Shown here one piece after another: positions 23,110-34,956 of a stretch of DNA of 64,000 nt. The stretch covers positions 258,607 to 322,606 of the forward strand of contig JAANYP010000187.1 in assembly GCA_020465985.1 (NCBI GenBank). Reading direction: 5' to 3'. The position numbers were made by a program, and so were the translations under genes. Under the pieces are notes generated by a model that saw only the letters and a list, made by a program, of their open reading frames with translations, did no database searches and was not told where the DNA came from. This DNA is from Centrapalus pauciflorus. Its lineage: Eukaryota > Streptophyta > Magnoliopsida > Asterales > Asteraceae. How positions within the stretch are numbered: position 1 is the first letter of the stretch; each line of letters opens with the position of its first letter.

Positions 23110-24058
23110 ATAATATAAGCAGTGAAGAAAGGGTAAACGTCTGAAAGGTAAAGAATTGGCAAAGTTGAATAAGAATCTACCTCAGTTAGGTCCAAAAGGA
23201 TATCGTGGACACATGCCCGATTGGGAAAGAGAAAGGCAAGATCCATCGTTATGCACAGACATCCAAAAGATTGATCATGAGCGTGCGAGACATTATATAT
23301 TGGGTAGGAGGATACTGGACAAACAAGGGCAACCTAGGTTTCCTGATCAACTTCATGACATCGCGGAGCAGTTGGTACCAAACGACCCCTTATAGAATTT
23401 TCAAATTAAAAATATGATTATTTGTTTTTTAAATCAATTTATAACTTATATTGTTGCATGCTTGAACACATAGATGAGGATTTGCAAATTTCTCAAGGGG
23501 ATTTGCAAGTGGAACCGGGGGACGATCCTTTAACATTAGTGATTGGACCAGAGCATCCAGGACGTACGAGGGCGGTTGGGCACACTATTGGATTAAAAGA
23601 AGGCATACCAAGGATTAAAGAAAAAAAGAGGAAATTCCGTGCAAATTTGAAGGACACTATGGATTATATCAGGGATTTGCAGGAGAAAAATAAACGTGCT
23701 AAAGCAGGGGATAACACGTCAAAAGGACATGCCTACTGGGAGCCCAGACATGAGAAGAAGTATTGTTTGCTCAACCCACAACCATGATGATTTTCATGAT
23801 TTTAATGAGATAGAGGTAATTTTGTTAATTATTCCTTATATGATGCATGTATTACATATTTACAATGTTAATTTAACTTATAGGAGCCTACCAAATGCTC
23901 AATGTTGATTCCCGATGGTCGAAAGAAAATTGTTTGTGCAATGGGAATGGTATATCCCACAAGAGATGGGGTAGTACATGGTGTTTCCATTCGTAAGAGT
24001 TATGTCAAGGTTCAAGTTGATCGAGTGATAACAACATATAAAGAGTTGTCTCTTTAGG
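23110..24058 (+). pseudogene. CACTA second gene (Ptta/En/Spm plant transposase family), left part
   Basis: Exon-like blocks are 23156-23395 (with WERERQDPS, ARHYILGRR), 23460-23790 (DPLTLVIGPEHPGRTRAVG, then a basic coiled region) and 23884-24058 (EPTKCSMLIPDGRKK, YVKVQVDRVI). These match the conserved motifs of the second protein of plant CACTA elements. The last exon is cut at 24058 by Gypsy-2 and resumes at 39188. An in-frame TAG lies just before the break. The family includes DNA-binding partners of the transposase. Confidence 0.7.
24054..24058. repeat. Target-site duplication TTAGG, left copy (Gypsy-2)
   Basis: TTAGG directly precedes the LTR start TGTAACATCC at 24059; the partner is at 39183-39187. 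Confidence 0.85.
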
Positions 24059-24474
24059 TGTAACATCCGACATTAATCCAGGTTACCAACTACGACCTAA
24101 TCTGTATTTAATAGCCAATTATAACCTAATCAGTGGTCATTAGAAATTAATCAAAGTAATTAACAATGTTCATAAGGAAATTCAACTCAAGTGGAATCAA
24201 ATTCATCGGTGCGATGAATCGGGAAATCAATTAATCCGATCGATTTACGATACGAAGGATTAATTCAACTAAGTATATAAATAAATTATGATTAGTGACA
24301 CTAATCATGCATTAATACACTTACTTAACATTAATTGTGCAAGACTAAAACAATTCATTAAACAAATGCATTCAAAAGTATTTATGAATTTACATAAAAA
24401 TGGAAATACAAGAATACATTCTAAATAGATTAATGCAAAAAAAATAAAAATACATGATAATATCTTCAAATATC
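24059..24474 (+). repeat. Gypsy-2 left LTR, truncated
   Basis: It matches the first 420 bp or so of the central LTR from 25799 and then departs near 24474. The following 110 bp (24475-24586) match neither LTR nor pol that I can see and may be filler DNA or a small insertion. Confidence 0.75.
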
Positions 24475-24586
24475 CAGCCATAGCTAGTACATAGTAGAGT
24501 TTGACTTCAATTTTATAATACAAAACTCCGTACACAATCACAATCACATCTCTTTCTTTCAACTTCACCAAGACATGCACTCAACC

Positions 24587-25785
24587 TTCATGAATAGAGT
24601 CTGGTTACCCTGTTTCTCATAGAGTAAGAAAGCTGGTTACAGATGACGGACACAAATCAAGATATGTCGTTCACCGCTGATCCGATAAAACGTATCATGA
24701 CCTTAAGGAGCTATACGGGTGGCCTATCATGAAGGATGACATTGCCACATATGTCAACAAATTCCTAACATGCTCCAAAGTTAAGACCAACATCAGGAAC
24801 CATTTGGGTAATAGTCGACCGCCTAACAAAATCCGCGCACTCCTACCAATCAAGGAGAACAATAGGATGAATAAGCTAGTCCAAACGTACATCAAGGAAG
24901 TCGTCTCCGGATACGGATAGCAGATTCACATCTAGAGTTTTGGCAATCGTTACAACAAGCTTTGGGTACAAACTTGGGCATGAGTACCACCTATCACCAT
25001 CAGATCGATGGTCAAAATGAAAGAAAGATTCAAACCCTAGAACCTATGTTAAGAGCCTGTGTAATGGATTTTGGGAAGTGTTGAGATACTCATTTGAATT
25101 AGTGGAATTATCGTACGAGCATTAAAACTGCTCCATCTGAGGCACTTTATGGGCAAAAGTGCCGGTCACCGCTTTATTGGGCTGAGGTTGGAGATGGCCA
25201 GATCATTGGACCCGAGATCATCCAGGAGACTACAGAAAAGATAATCCAGATTAGGAACCGATTAAAGATCGCACGGGATCGACAGAAAAGCTATGCAGAT
25301 GTTCAACGGAAGGATTTGGTTTTCCAGGAGGGAGATCAGGTAATGCTGAAAGTCTCGTCTTGGAAAGGCATAATCCGTTTTGGGAAACGAGGAAAACTCA
25401 ATCCTCGTTATATCAGACCATTCAATATTTCCAAAAGAATTGACCCGGTAGCCTACCGACTCGATCTGCCCCCAGAGCTTAGTAATGTGCATAATACCTT
25501 CTACGTAAAGAAATGTCTGGCTGATGAAACACTCGTCACACCCATGGATGAACTGGAGTTATACGATAAGTTGAACTTCGTTGAAAAACCTGTGGAAATA
25601 ATAGATCGAGAAGTCAAGAAACTAAAGCACAGCCGGACCCCGATAATAAAAGTCAGATGGAACTCTAAACAAGGTCCTGAGTTTACATGGGAACGCGAAG
25701 ACCAGTTCTCGGAAAAATACCTTCACCTGTTCTCAAATACTCAAGTAGTGGAGAACACGAGCTAATTTCGGGACGAAATTCCCTT
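24587..25785 (+). pseudogene. Gypsy-2 left pol end: integrase and chromodomain fragment
   Basis: The integrase zinc-finger part (24640-24790) is followed by a deletion of the catalytic core start. Then come LPIKE (24838), the late integrase core (GQKCRSPLYWAEVGD-like, 25140-25200), the RT/IN tail and a chromodomain-like C-terminus (25316-25765, with KVRWNS and FTWEREDQ). It ends at the normal stop after VENTS. The deletion and the stop near 25080 are shared with the right copy (37870-38880). Confidence 0.8.
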
Positions 25786-25798
25786 AACAGGCGGAGAC
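25786..25798 (+). other. Gypsy-2 polypurine tract (left copy)
   Basis: AACAGGCGGAGAC precedes the central LTR. One base differs from the purine-only form in Gypsy-3. Confidence 0.65.
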
Positions 25799-27242
25799 TG
25801 TAACATCCGGCATTAATCCAGGTTAGCAACTACGACCTAATTTTTATTTAATAGCCAATTATAACCTAATCAGTGGTCATTAGAAATTAATCAAAGTAAT
25901 TAACAATGTTAATAAGGAAATTCAACTCAATTAGAATCAAATTCATCGATGCGATGAATCGGGAAATCAATTAATTCGATCGATTTACGATACGAAGGAT
26001 TAATTCAACTAAGTATATAATTAAATTATGATTAGTGACACTAATCATGCACTAATACACTTACTTAACATTAATTATGCAAGACTAAAACAATTCATTA
26101 AACAAATGCATTCAAAAGTATTTATGAATTTACATAAAAAGGGAAATACAATAATACATTCTAAATACATTTATACAAAAAAAATGAAAATACAAGATAA
26201 TATCTTCAAAAATCTGCCCAAGGAGTTACAAAATCTCCATATTTTATTTCATCCTCCATGCTCAATCACCATCAAATCTTCCAACCCCATTTCCTTTCAA
26301 AATCACCTAAGTTTACACTCCAACTCCAACTCCAACTCCACTCCTTCCATCTTTTCAAGACTTCTTTTTCCTCTATAAATAGAGACAAACCCTTTCATTA
26401 CTTTCACACCAAAACCTTTCTTTTTCTCTCTAAAAACCGGATCCCACACACACACACACTACAAACATTTTCATTCAAGTGTTCTTGGTGAAATTGTTGT
26501 GTTGTTGGTGAAATTCAAGTGTTCTTGGTCCTAATCTTGCAAGAGTTCCAACTTCTTCTCAATTTCATACTCTAAATACTTCAAAGTAAGTAAATACTAG
26601 CTTATTTCATCATACATTTATGTTTATATAAGTCTTGCATAATATATATAATCACCAACAACAACAAGTTTCATAAAAACTCAAGTTTATAAGTTTCTAG
26701 TTTTTGTTTTTAAGTTGTTTCTTTAAACGTGTTTATGAATATATAAACACATCATAAAAGTGTAATATTATGAAAACAAGTAATATATATGTGTTTTATA
26801 ACTTGTATACAAGTAGTCTTTGAATAAACAACAAGAATCATACGTTTTTTCAAGTTTATAAACTGCGGAATTTCGGCAGAAAATTTATATCGACTTTGAA
26901 AAATCATAACTAATTCATAACTTATCGAAATGAGTAGATTCTTGTCTCAAAAGTTAGATCTATGTCTTAACTATAGATCTGGAAGTTTTCATAATGTATT
27001 TTGGAGTTTAAGACATCCAGAAATTATTTGGGAAACCGAAAGTTTGACAGCTCAAAAATGGCCAACATAGGGTTTTCAACGAGCTTTTTCACCAACCTAA
27101 ACATCTCGAAAAATGACCGTTCTTGATTCTAAAAATCCTTTGTATATAGTAGTTTAATTTCCTAGAAAGCCAAAGCCTAAAACGTTTTGGAGCTTGGCCA
27201 AACACAGCCTCAAAGTAGGCCGAAAAACCTCCGAAAAAGCTG

Positions 27243-27278
<36 letters not shown>
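25799..27278 (+). repeat. Gypsy-2 central LTR, part 1
   Basis: It starts TGTAACATCCGG and runs to a TA-rich tract where the Helitron is inserted. A TATA box (TATAAATAG) stands at 26374-26382. ORF-like frames here (26028-26378) are LTR sequence. Confidence 0.8.
26374..26382 (+). promoter_or_regulatory. TATA box of the Gypsy-2 central LTR
   Basis: TATAAATAG on the + strand, at the place of the matching element in Gypsy-1 and Gypsy-3. Confidence 0.6.
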
Positions 27279-27281
<3 letters not shown>

Positions 27282-27395
27282 ATACTCCTTTATAAAGCAT
27301 TTAGGAAAAGGTCTTAATAACAACCAACATTGCATAAAGTACAAGTTTTTAAAGCAGGTGTCTTAATTTTAAGAGGTACAATGATATAAAGCTTA

Positions 27396-28380
27396 ATGTA
27401 CAAATCTTTAATGCAGATTTTCAAATTTCAAACTCAACCTTCGTTGAGACTTGCATTGTGCAGGTTTATCGGGAACAAGCGAGCCTCAGACCACGCCCAC
27501 ACCCACACCCTCATCCTTCTTCCAAGAGTACACGATTCTCTTCTCCAAAACCAGACGATTCTCTTCTCCAAAACCACCACCGCCCTCTTCCTTCTTCTCA
27601 GACCACGAGAAAGCTTCTGGTTGTGGTGGATATCATTAGCAGCACTTCCAATGACGATGACGGCGGCTCCAGACCAGTGATCTCGTTTTTTACAAGATTT
27701 TGATTTTAAGATCTGGTTAATGAATGGATTTTGAAGGTAATCAAATAGTTTTCTGATCTTGTTAAAGTTTCTTCTTTGCAATCTTGTTCTTGATTCACCG
27801 TTGGTTTTCAACGTTCTAGATTTGGTCAAGTGGTTTAGATTTGTTTTCATAATCGGTAACGGAATGGTTTTCAAATCCGTTTGGTTTTGCCTTCGTATTT
27901 CAATTTAGAGTTTGTTTAAAATTAGGGTTCTTGAGGTTCAAAGTTATAATTATTTTTCCAAATCTGGTAGTGTCATTTTGTACGTGGTGGGGAAGCGAGC
28001 CACCGTCGAAGAATCTCCTGTGGAGGGCTAGGAAGGAAACCACGAAGGAACAGATCTGGACATTGATTCTGTCCCTTTGATATGGGTTTGCTGTCTTCTT
28101 ATTTTGTAACATGTAGCGTTTGTGTTAAAACCCAAACTGAATGTCGATGTTGGGAATGAAAACAAAGGTATGTGGACGAGCTCCGATCTGAATTCTCTGG
28201 TGGAGTCTGTATTTGGATCAACGGACGCAGAGTGATGAACGAGTTGTCACGAAAACTTGCTCAGTCTACTCTTGAAGACGAAATTGATGTTAAGTTTTTG
28301 ATTTTTCGTTTTTATGTTACTTAAATTCACGATGTTTTTGGTTTAGTTTCTGATCTGAAGTTTTTTCCGCCATTAATACA
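27396..28380 (+). other. Helitron 5' part: leader- and exon-like sequence
   Basis: It holds short GC-richer, leader-like stretches with a 21-bp tandem repeat (ACGATTCTCTTCTCCAAAACC, about 27530-27572). An exon-like block near 28224-28287 reads NELSRKLAQSTLEDEID before a GTTAAG donor. I do not recognise the source gene. Confidence 0.35.
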
Positions 28381-28381
28381 G

Positions 28382-28658
28382 TCAACAAGGTATATGGCAA
28401 GGGCGTTGCATTCTACTTTGTGTGGTTATAAGCAAATTTCAAGCAGGGGAAGCCCTGACGGATTTTTACCGGCGATTCACAACCAATCCGCCTGGGATTT
28501 TCCATCTTCCGCCGCCAGTGAAGTTGCGAGGTTAAGGATGCAGGAAGAACTCCTTTCCAAATTTTATAACCCTAACAGAAACATTGAATTAAGTTGCACA
28601 ACCGCCTTCAAAAATTCCAAGCCCTAATTTCCAGTTTCATGAAATTCAACCTGCTCAA
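28382..28658 (+). pseudogene. Exon-like fragment of an unrecognised host gene
   Basis: After an AG the frame reads STRYMARALHSTLC and goes on to MQEELLSKFYNPNRN, with a stop at 28625-28627 and a possible donor GTAAGC at 28659. Its composition is coding-like and unlike the surrounding AT-rich DNA. I do not recognise the family. Confidence 0.4.
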
Positions 28659-28670
28659 GTAAGCATGATC

Positions 28671-28997
28671 ATTTATTTTCTCTGATCTCATTGTATTCTT
28701 GCTATAAATGCAAGAAATAATAACTTATTTTCTTTAGAAAAAAATCACAGTTACATCAATCTATTTCTAAAATTGGTTGCAGTAGTCTTTTGGAAATTTA
28801 AGGGAGATCGCTATAGTTGTGAAGATTTGAAAAGTAATTTATTTTCTATGATCTCATTGTATTATTGATATAAAGCAAGAAATAACAACTTATTTTAAAA
28901 AAAAATCACAGTTATATCAATCTATTTCTAAAATTGATTGCAGTATTCTTGTGGAAATTTAAGGGAGATTGCTATAGTTGTGAAGATTTGAAAAGTA
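28671..28997 (+). repeat. Tandem duplication of about 165 bp in the Helitron
   Basis: Copy 1 (28671-28836) and copy 2 (28837-28997) both run from ATTTATTTTC to GAAGATTTGAAAAGTA with a few substitutions and small gaps. Confidence 0.85.
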
Positions 28998-29162
28998 GGT
29001 TGTTATAACTGTTCTAATTAGCAAAGTATGTTTCTATTTTCTGCAATTTAATCTTCTGTTCAAAAGCCTGCGTAAAATTGTTCATATATTTTTATCATGA
29101 TTGAGATTTCAAGTTTTACCATCTTCATTGTGTTGAATGAAACTCTTATTGTATTATTTCAG

Positions 29163-29256
29163 ACCCATCTTATGGCCTTGCATGCTTGGGGAAAACTAAC
29201 ATGGTCTATGAAAATGATCAGGATTTGATGGTTCGCTTCTTCGAATTTGAAGCAAA
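29163..29256 (+). pseudogene. Exon-like fragment of an unrecognised gene
   Basis: Bounded by TTTCAG and a GTACTT donor, it reads PSYGLACLGKTNMVYEND and then QDLMVRFFEFEAK in one frame. The borders and frame suggest a real captured exon. I do not recognise the source. Confidence 0.4.
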
Positions 29257-30140
29257 GTACTTTTTCTTTCTCTCTACCCAGTTCCCTCTCTTACTCTATA
29301 TCTTTTACGAATTTTGTATGCTGAAAAATTTGTTTATGCAATATAAATAATTCTTTTGGTCATCATAGAGCATTTCTTGAAAACTTAAACCTGTACCTTG
29401 GTCTAAACTTTAAACATTGGAATATTGGATCTGTCTCATACTCTCATTCAATACATTGTTGATTTCTTCTCCATCCTATAATGACACATATATGATATAT
29501 TGTTAGTCTTAACTCTGAACTCTGTAATCTGAAGTTTTCTCATTATATTGAAACGAAAGAAAATTCTTTAGATTTTCAGAGATGAGAGCATGTACTGATA
29601 TGCTTGATGCTTCTGTCCAATGTGAATGATTTTTTTCAAAAAAAAATATTTTTTGTACAGAACCTTGCTTATACTTTTAGCTCTTCAGTAGTCATAAACA
29701 AGCATGTTCTGAACTGGCTGACTGTTTATTTGACGAGTCACTTTAAGTTTCAGGTTTTAACAATTCTTGCTGTTTTAACAAGATGCATCAGTTAAATGTA
29801 TATAGCAATTGCTAGACTACTGATAACTAATAATTTTTATATAAAGTTAAAATTTTTCACATTTTAAGAGCCTACTATGTAATTATCGTACAGGCCACCA
29901 AAATTCACGGGACGACCCTGCTTATTTATGTCATTATTATGCCGCAGCTATTTGGGAAAAAATTCATGTGTATTGTCTGGTATTTTTTTTGATACATATC
30001 CATTAATTTTTCGTTGGATTTTATGAACAGAGCTCATGATTTTATATTGTGGCTGTGATATTAACTGCACATTTGCCATTATGTGTAAAACTTGATTCTT
30101 ATTTTTTTTTCCTGTTCTAATAATTCCTTTACTTTATCAG

Positions 30141-30221
30141 CCAGAGCCAAGAATTGATTATACATTGAAGGCTGTTAGTGGAAGTTTAACATCAATTCTT
30201 GGACTTTCGATAATGATTGAT
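30141..30221 (+). pseudogene. Captured exon of an SMP/C2 synaptotagmin-like gene
   Basis: Exactly 81 nt (27 codons) between TTATCAG and GTAAGT. The reading PEPRIDYTLKAVSGS, then LTSILGLSIMID, matches the end of the lipid-binding SMP domain of plant synaptotagmin-like (NTMC2-type) proteins, where TLK.VGG.L..IPGL.DMID is typical. In intact genes such proteins tether membranes at contact sites. Here only one exon is visible, so it is a fragment. Identity is from remembered family pattern. Confidence 0.6.
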
Positions 30222-30899
30222 GTAAGTTTGTTATGATGTGATTGGAGTTTTGTCGATAACAAATTTTGTCTGAATTGCCTTTGCATCATCATAATTCATA
30301 CATGCTAACCTACCTGTTGGTTTGTGTATGATACTGTGTGGAATCACGATTATTTCACCTTTTTACTTCTTATGATGGGTTATAATGTTGTATCACTACC
30401 CTACAACCTGGTTTGCAATAACAATCTTATGTACGTCAACAATCTAATCTGGGATTACTGGATTGACATGTCACCCATTTAGTTTCTGTAATACACATGC
30501 AATACAAAGTTTCTATTAGTAGTCTAAGTTTCTAACAGAATTGTTTGACCATCACAATGGAACTATAATGCATATTTAATTATTAATTGTTTTTCATCAG
30601 TTTTTCCTGCTAACTTAAAGTTAAATGCTCAACTTTTTTTGTTTTTGTTTTTTTAAGTGTACATGCCAACTGTATCATATAAAAACCTAGGTATGTGTTA
30701 TGTACTTGAATTCAAAATATAGGATTTTCCTAATGACAAGATTTCTCCTATGTAGGACTTCACTACAAACCCTTCCTTCTAACTTCCGTTTGCTTTCTGT
30801 GGTAGGTGCATTTTAAATTTATAACACTGTATTAACCTTATTTCTGCATGATGATTTCAGTCTTGTGTAGTTGTGTTTAATATCTATTTCTCTGTCCAG

Positions 30900-30980
30900 A
30901 TGGAGAGGTCGGAAAATCAGGGGTCTCTTGAAGGAATTGATGCACTTCTTGGTTGTCCGATACTTCTTCCTTCTTCTAAG
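30900..30980 (+). pseudogene. Captured exon, possibly from a FANCD2-like gene
   Basis: Another 81-nt exon with clean borders (CTGTCCAG and GTTTGC). It reads MERSENQGSLEG, then IDALLGCPILLPSSK. The DALLGCP motif recalls FANCD2, a DNA-repair protein, but this rests on memory of one motif. If right, the Helitron carries pieces of two unrelated host genes. Confidence 0.35.
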
Positions 30981-32999
30981 GTTTGCTTCAAACGTCTTAC
31001 TGGTTTTTTTATAGTGTTGCAGTTCCTTTCAGATTTACAACGTGAGATAATGTACTTTTTGTTTTGATTTTTTCATTAATTCTATTCAAATTTCTGATAT
31101 AAGGGAGCTTGATTTACAACATGAGTTAATGTAATTTAGTAGTAGTATAAGTTTTATATATTGTTACTTCAAAATTATTAAGATTAAACATTTAAATTCT
31201 AGACATGTGGTTAACGAGGATTTTTTTCTTTTTTCGAAAACCTTTAAAAAAAACAAATTTCTGTGTATATACGATTCTCTAAATCAAATCAGGTTAGCTC
31301 TGGGTTATTTTCTTCTGTTAATAGATTTGCAGGTAGTAGATTGGTTTTGCTTTGAGTTATTTAAAAATCTATATCAGGGTTGAAAATTCAATGTATTGTT
31401 GTTGTAAGAAATGATTTAGTAGCAGTTGATTTTGTGCTAAAAAGCTGGTTCAATTTTGTGGAGATCATAACCAATTGCTTTTTTTCCTTCTATAAGTTCT
31501 TCAGCATTTGCTGGTGTTTTAAAAGGCATAATTTTTCTTGGCAATTATTTTTTTATTAGATTAGATCTAATATATGTTTGTTTGTATCAACTATTTTTAA
31601 TGTTTTCCTCTGTAATACCTGGTTATGTGATATGAGTTGTAGGCTATAGAACTGTTATGATGTATACATCATGCATCCATTTCATTAGTTGTGCAAAATC
31701 TTTATGTTGTTATTAATTTCTTTATGTAGGTCAAAGTTAGAACATGACAGTTATGCATTAACCTTTAAGCTTTGTTATCCCCTAAATTCTTAATGTTAGT
31801 TTTATGTTGCGTATTTACAAATTGATTAGATTTATTTTAACTCCATCCTTCTTTTGGTCATTTTGTTTGTTTTCAGTTTTATTTTACTTAGAAGAATAAT
31901 GAGAGCTACGCCTTGAATCTTTCTTGATATATTAGAACGGCAGTTTTTGTGTGTATTCTTGTATTTCATGTAATGTTAGTTGCGGTGATGTTTTATCAGA
32001 TGAGGCCTGTGGATTTTTCCGTCATAGTGCTATTACTTAGTTTCATTATTTAACAATTTGAATTAATGATTTAACATAAGAGTTTGTTGTCTAGATCACT
32101 GTGATGTTGTAGGTGAGAAAGTGCAAATTGTGATGTTATGGATTTTTTATTCCTGTGACCAGTAGCTCATTGGAGATTGTGAAAGTTGGTGGCTATAGCA
32201 GTTTGGTTTTCAACAAAGATAGCTGCAAATCAATTATGTAGATCGAAAGACGTTTGATAAGGATGTGAAGAAGCCATATTGATTAACATGACTGATAATC
32301 TCTTGCATCACATCATTTCTCAAGGTCTACATGTAAACCATTTTATTATGTTGTTTATTTCTTTGTTATTAGTCTTGATGACTGCGATTTTAGAAATGGT
32401 GTTTTTAGAAGGTTTTCGATGTGTTGTGAAAATTTCATCGAAAGCCGGTTTAATTTGAATGTTTGTTACCATAATATGCAATTTTAGCAAAATAGATTGC
32501 TATTTTGGGCAGATTATGCACAATCCAGAAAATTTGCTAAATTTTGTATAACTCCAGGGCTTCATATGCCTGTATTTGATAAGTTTTGGACCACATTTGA
32601 CAAGTGTGAACCAAAACTACTTTGTTATTATCAGCTATTGTTATTAATATGACTTAAAAGACTAATATTGAGCTATTAGCTCATATTCAAGTTACAACTT
32701 CTTCTCTTCACTCCATCTCCAAACTTCAATTCAAGTTAAATCATTTATCAATGACTTAACTGGCAACGTGGGAACGCAAAAATCAATTTGAAAGCTTCTG
32801 GTGGTGTTGCAAAAGAGATTATATGATGGTATATAGATCACAATTTTATTTACCATCTAAGTCTCTTTTGTTCATATTAGTTGACAATAACGAGAATTAT
32901 TCATTTATAAGCGATTGTGAATGTGAAGAGATATGATGTACCTACAAGTGTAACACCCGTTGTTCTCAGGTAATTCTTAACTTTAAATATTGTTAAATA
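30981..32999. other. T-rich, intron-like Helitron interior
   Basis: I see no convincing exon, RNA gene or repeat. Base composition (T-rich + strand) resembles plant introns, as expected if genomic gene pieces were captured with their introns. Confidence 0.4.
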
Positions 33000-33124
33000 A
33001 TTATTCATTGCTATTTCTTGATTTAGTACTTACAAAAGTCTCAAATTTTTGGCTATTAAAAGTCAAATAATGAATAAATTAATGAGACTTTAATGTACTA
33101 AATCAAGAAATAACAATGAATGAT
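33000..33124. repeat. Long hairpin in the Helitron
   Basis: Left arm 33000-33043 and right arm 33083-33124 are inverted copies with few mismatches (CATTGCTATTTCTTGATTT against AAATCAAGAAATAACAATG), with a loop of about 40 bp. It could be a small foldback insertion or a source of hairpin RNA. Confidence 0.75.
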
Positions 33125-33888
33125 GAAATATTTATACAAGTTTGATATTTTAAAAGATTTTGGATGTGTTGCAAAAAGAATAATTGAAATCCAACATCAA
33201 TTAAAAGTTTTATGCTATTGTAAAGAAACTTTTGGTACTTTAATACGTAAAAGTTTAAAATATCAATTAATGATGAATTGTTTTTATATATTTGCTATTA
33301 GGTTTGCATGAACCAGTTGGCAATTCGAGCAAGGATAAATATTGTGCAGATATAGGAGATGGTCGTGTGGACTTTCAAAAAAACTTTTCTATGCATTTCA
33401 AGTGAGTTTGTTACCAACAAATTTTGGACAATTTATGGATCCCCACAAGTTACGGTGTGTTGTTGAAATTCACTTTATTTTAATTGTAAAATGTAAGAAT
33501 TACTTCTAAATTAGACATTTATGCTATTATGTGTTGAGAACTAACAAACGAACTCAAACACTATATTTTATCGAGGTAAACACTACTTAGTTTGTTCAAA
33601 CACCATGTACTCATATTTGGAGTTCTTGTACAGAATGTGTCAAGCATTGTAAACTACTTTTTAGAATAATTGCTTGATAATTTAACACCGATTACATTAG
33701 GCATACACAGTTTGAGAATAATTGCTTGTTACTTTAATTTTTATTATGGTCCTAGCCTATTTGACAGCATGAGATCTTTGTGTTATTAAATCCACAGTCT
33801 GAGATCGTGTTAGGCATCCACAATCTGGGATCTTTTTGTTATTAAATCAAGTCACTTAGTTTTGTATCTTTGGTCCCTTATTTGTCGC

Positions 33889-33917
33889 CGCCGCCGCTTT
33901 GCGCGGGTACAATACTA

Positions 33918-33918
<1 letters not shown>
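33889..33918 (+). other. Helitron 3' terminal hairpin and CTAG end
   Basis: CCGCCGCTTTGCGCGGG forms a short imperfect GC hairpin. Seven bases later comes CTAG, followed by T of the target site. Confidence 0.7.
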
Positions 33919-33980
<62 letters not shown>

Positions 33981-34866
33981 CATATATTAGAGATATTAAG
34001 TCCCTATTATCATTTAGGGCTCGATCTAAACTCACCCGGTGCATCATCCATCAACTTACGCTAAATTGCATTTTACGCTCGTTTTTGCCATCACAAGTTC
34101 GGTGAGTCCCCATAGCCCCTTTTTTCACAATGTTATGTTTTGGGGATGAAATACATGCTTCGTTTTTTTATGGACACGAAAACAACTTCATTTCTATTAC
34201 GTATTACACATGGGGTTCCATCCGCCCTTATATCATGAACCGTTAATTGCATTTATTTTTAAGCGTGAATATATTGTGGATAGATCTATCGGGAGTCATG
34301 TCCCCCATTCGGGTTAGTTCGGGTCGGCTAACAGCGAGTGCATATATATTTAACACACGGTATTACGTATGGGAATACTGCACAGGGCAAACTCAGTTTA
34401 ATTAAGCTTCGGTTGCATGATTGTTTATATGTAATACATAACATGGAATTTATGATTTTATAAATTCAAACTCTACTGTTGTTGTCCATACAAGTCAGAT
34501 TTACGTGTAAACCTATGAGCTCACCAACAATTTTTGTTGACGTATTTTAGCGTGTATTTTCAGGAAATTAAGGCAAGTGTGCCTTCGGACGTATTTATTT
34601 TCAAGCTTCCGCCTCTATGGAGTCACATGCATATTCAAAACTAACGGAGATTTAGCTATATTATTTTGGATACTTTAATTATGTAATTAAATCACTGTAT
34701 TGTGCGAACTTCTTTTCTTCATATCAGACTATGTATAACATTGCTAAATAATAAAGTTTTAACGATGTATTTTAAAAAACGTCCATATAGTGGTCGTTCG
34801 TTGTGATTATGGTTATGCTTCCGCGACGTCGCGCTTCGTTTCCAACCGGGGTAACGGGGTGTGACA
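33919..34866 (+). repeat. Gypsy-2 central LTR, part 2
   Basis: It resumes in TA repeats and ends CGGGGTGTGACA at 34866. Compared with the Gypsy-3 LTR, about 80 bp between two TA tracts is missing at the Helitron site. Confidence 0.8.
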
Positions 34867-34869
34867 GAT

Positions 34870-34882
34870 TAGTATCAGAGCC
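34870..34882 (+). other. Gypsy-2 primer-binding site (tRNA-iMet type)
   Basis: TAGTATCAGAGCC, one mismatch from TGGTATCAGAGCC, three bases after the LTR end. Confidence 0.7.
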
Positions 34883-34956
34883 ATAGTTATAGTGAACTAG
34901 GTTGCATTAGTACCTAGACTATAACTGTTGCAAAAACTAAAGTTTCTTCAAGAACT

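Larger units (their letters stand above)
27279..33918 (+). mobile_element. Non-autonomous Helitron with captured host exon fragments
   Basis: It starts TCTATACTCC at 27279 after an A, and ends with a GC-rich hairpin (33889-33907) plus ACAATACTAG before a T at 33919. These are the Helitron ends (5' TC, 3' hairpin and CTRR, insertion between A and T). There is no duplication; the host LTR resumes on the right, still inside its TA tract. No Rep/helicase gene is present, so it would need a partner to move. Inside are intron-like AT/T-rich stretches and several short exons with proper AG..GT borders in one orientation, from at least one recognisable host gene. Confidence 0.75.

Noticed and set aside
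28394..30980. A functional host gene between 27.4 and 31 kb
   Set aside because: The exon fragments are too few and come from at least one partial gene, they sit between Helitron ends inside an LTR, and reading frames are broken.
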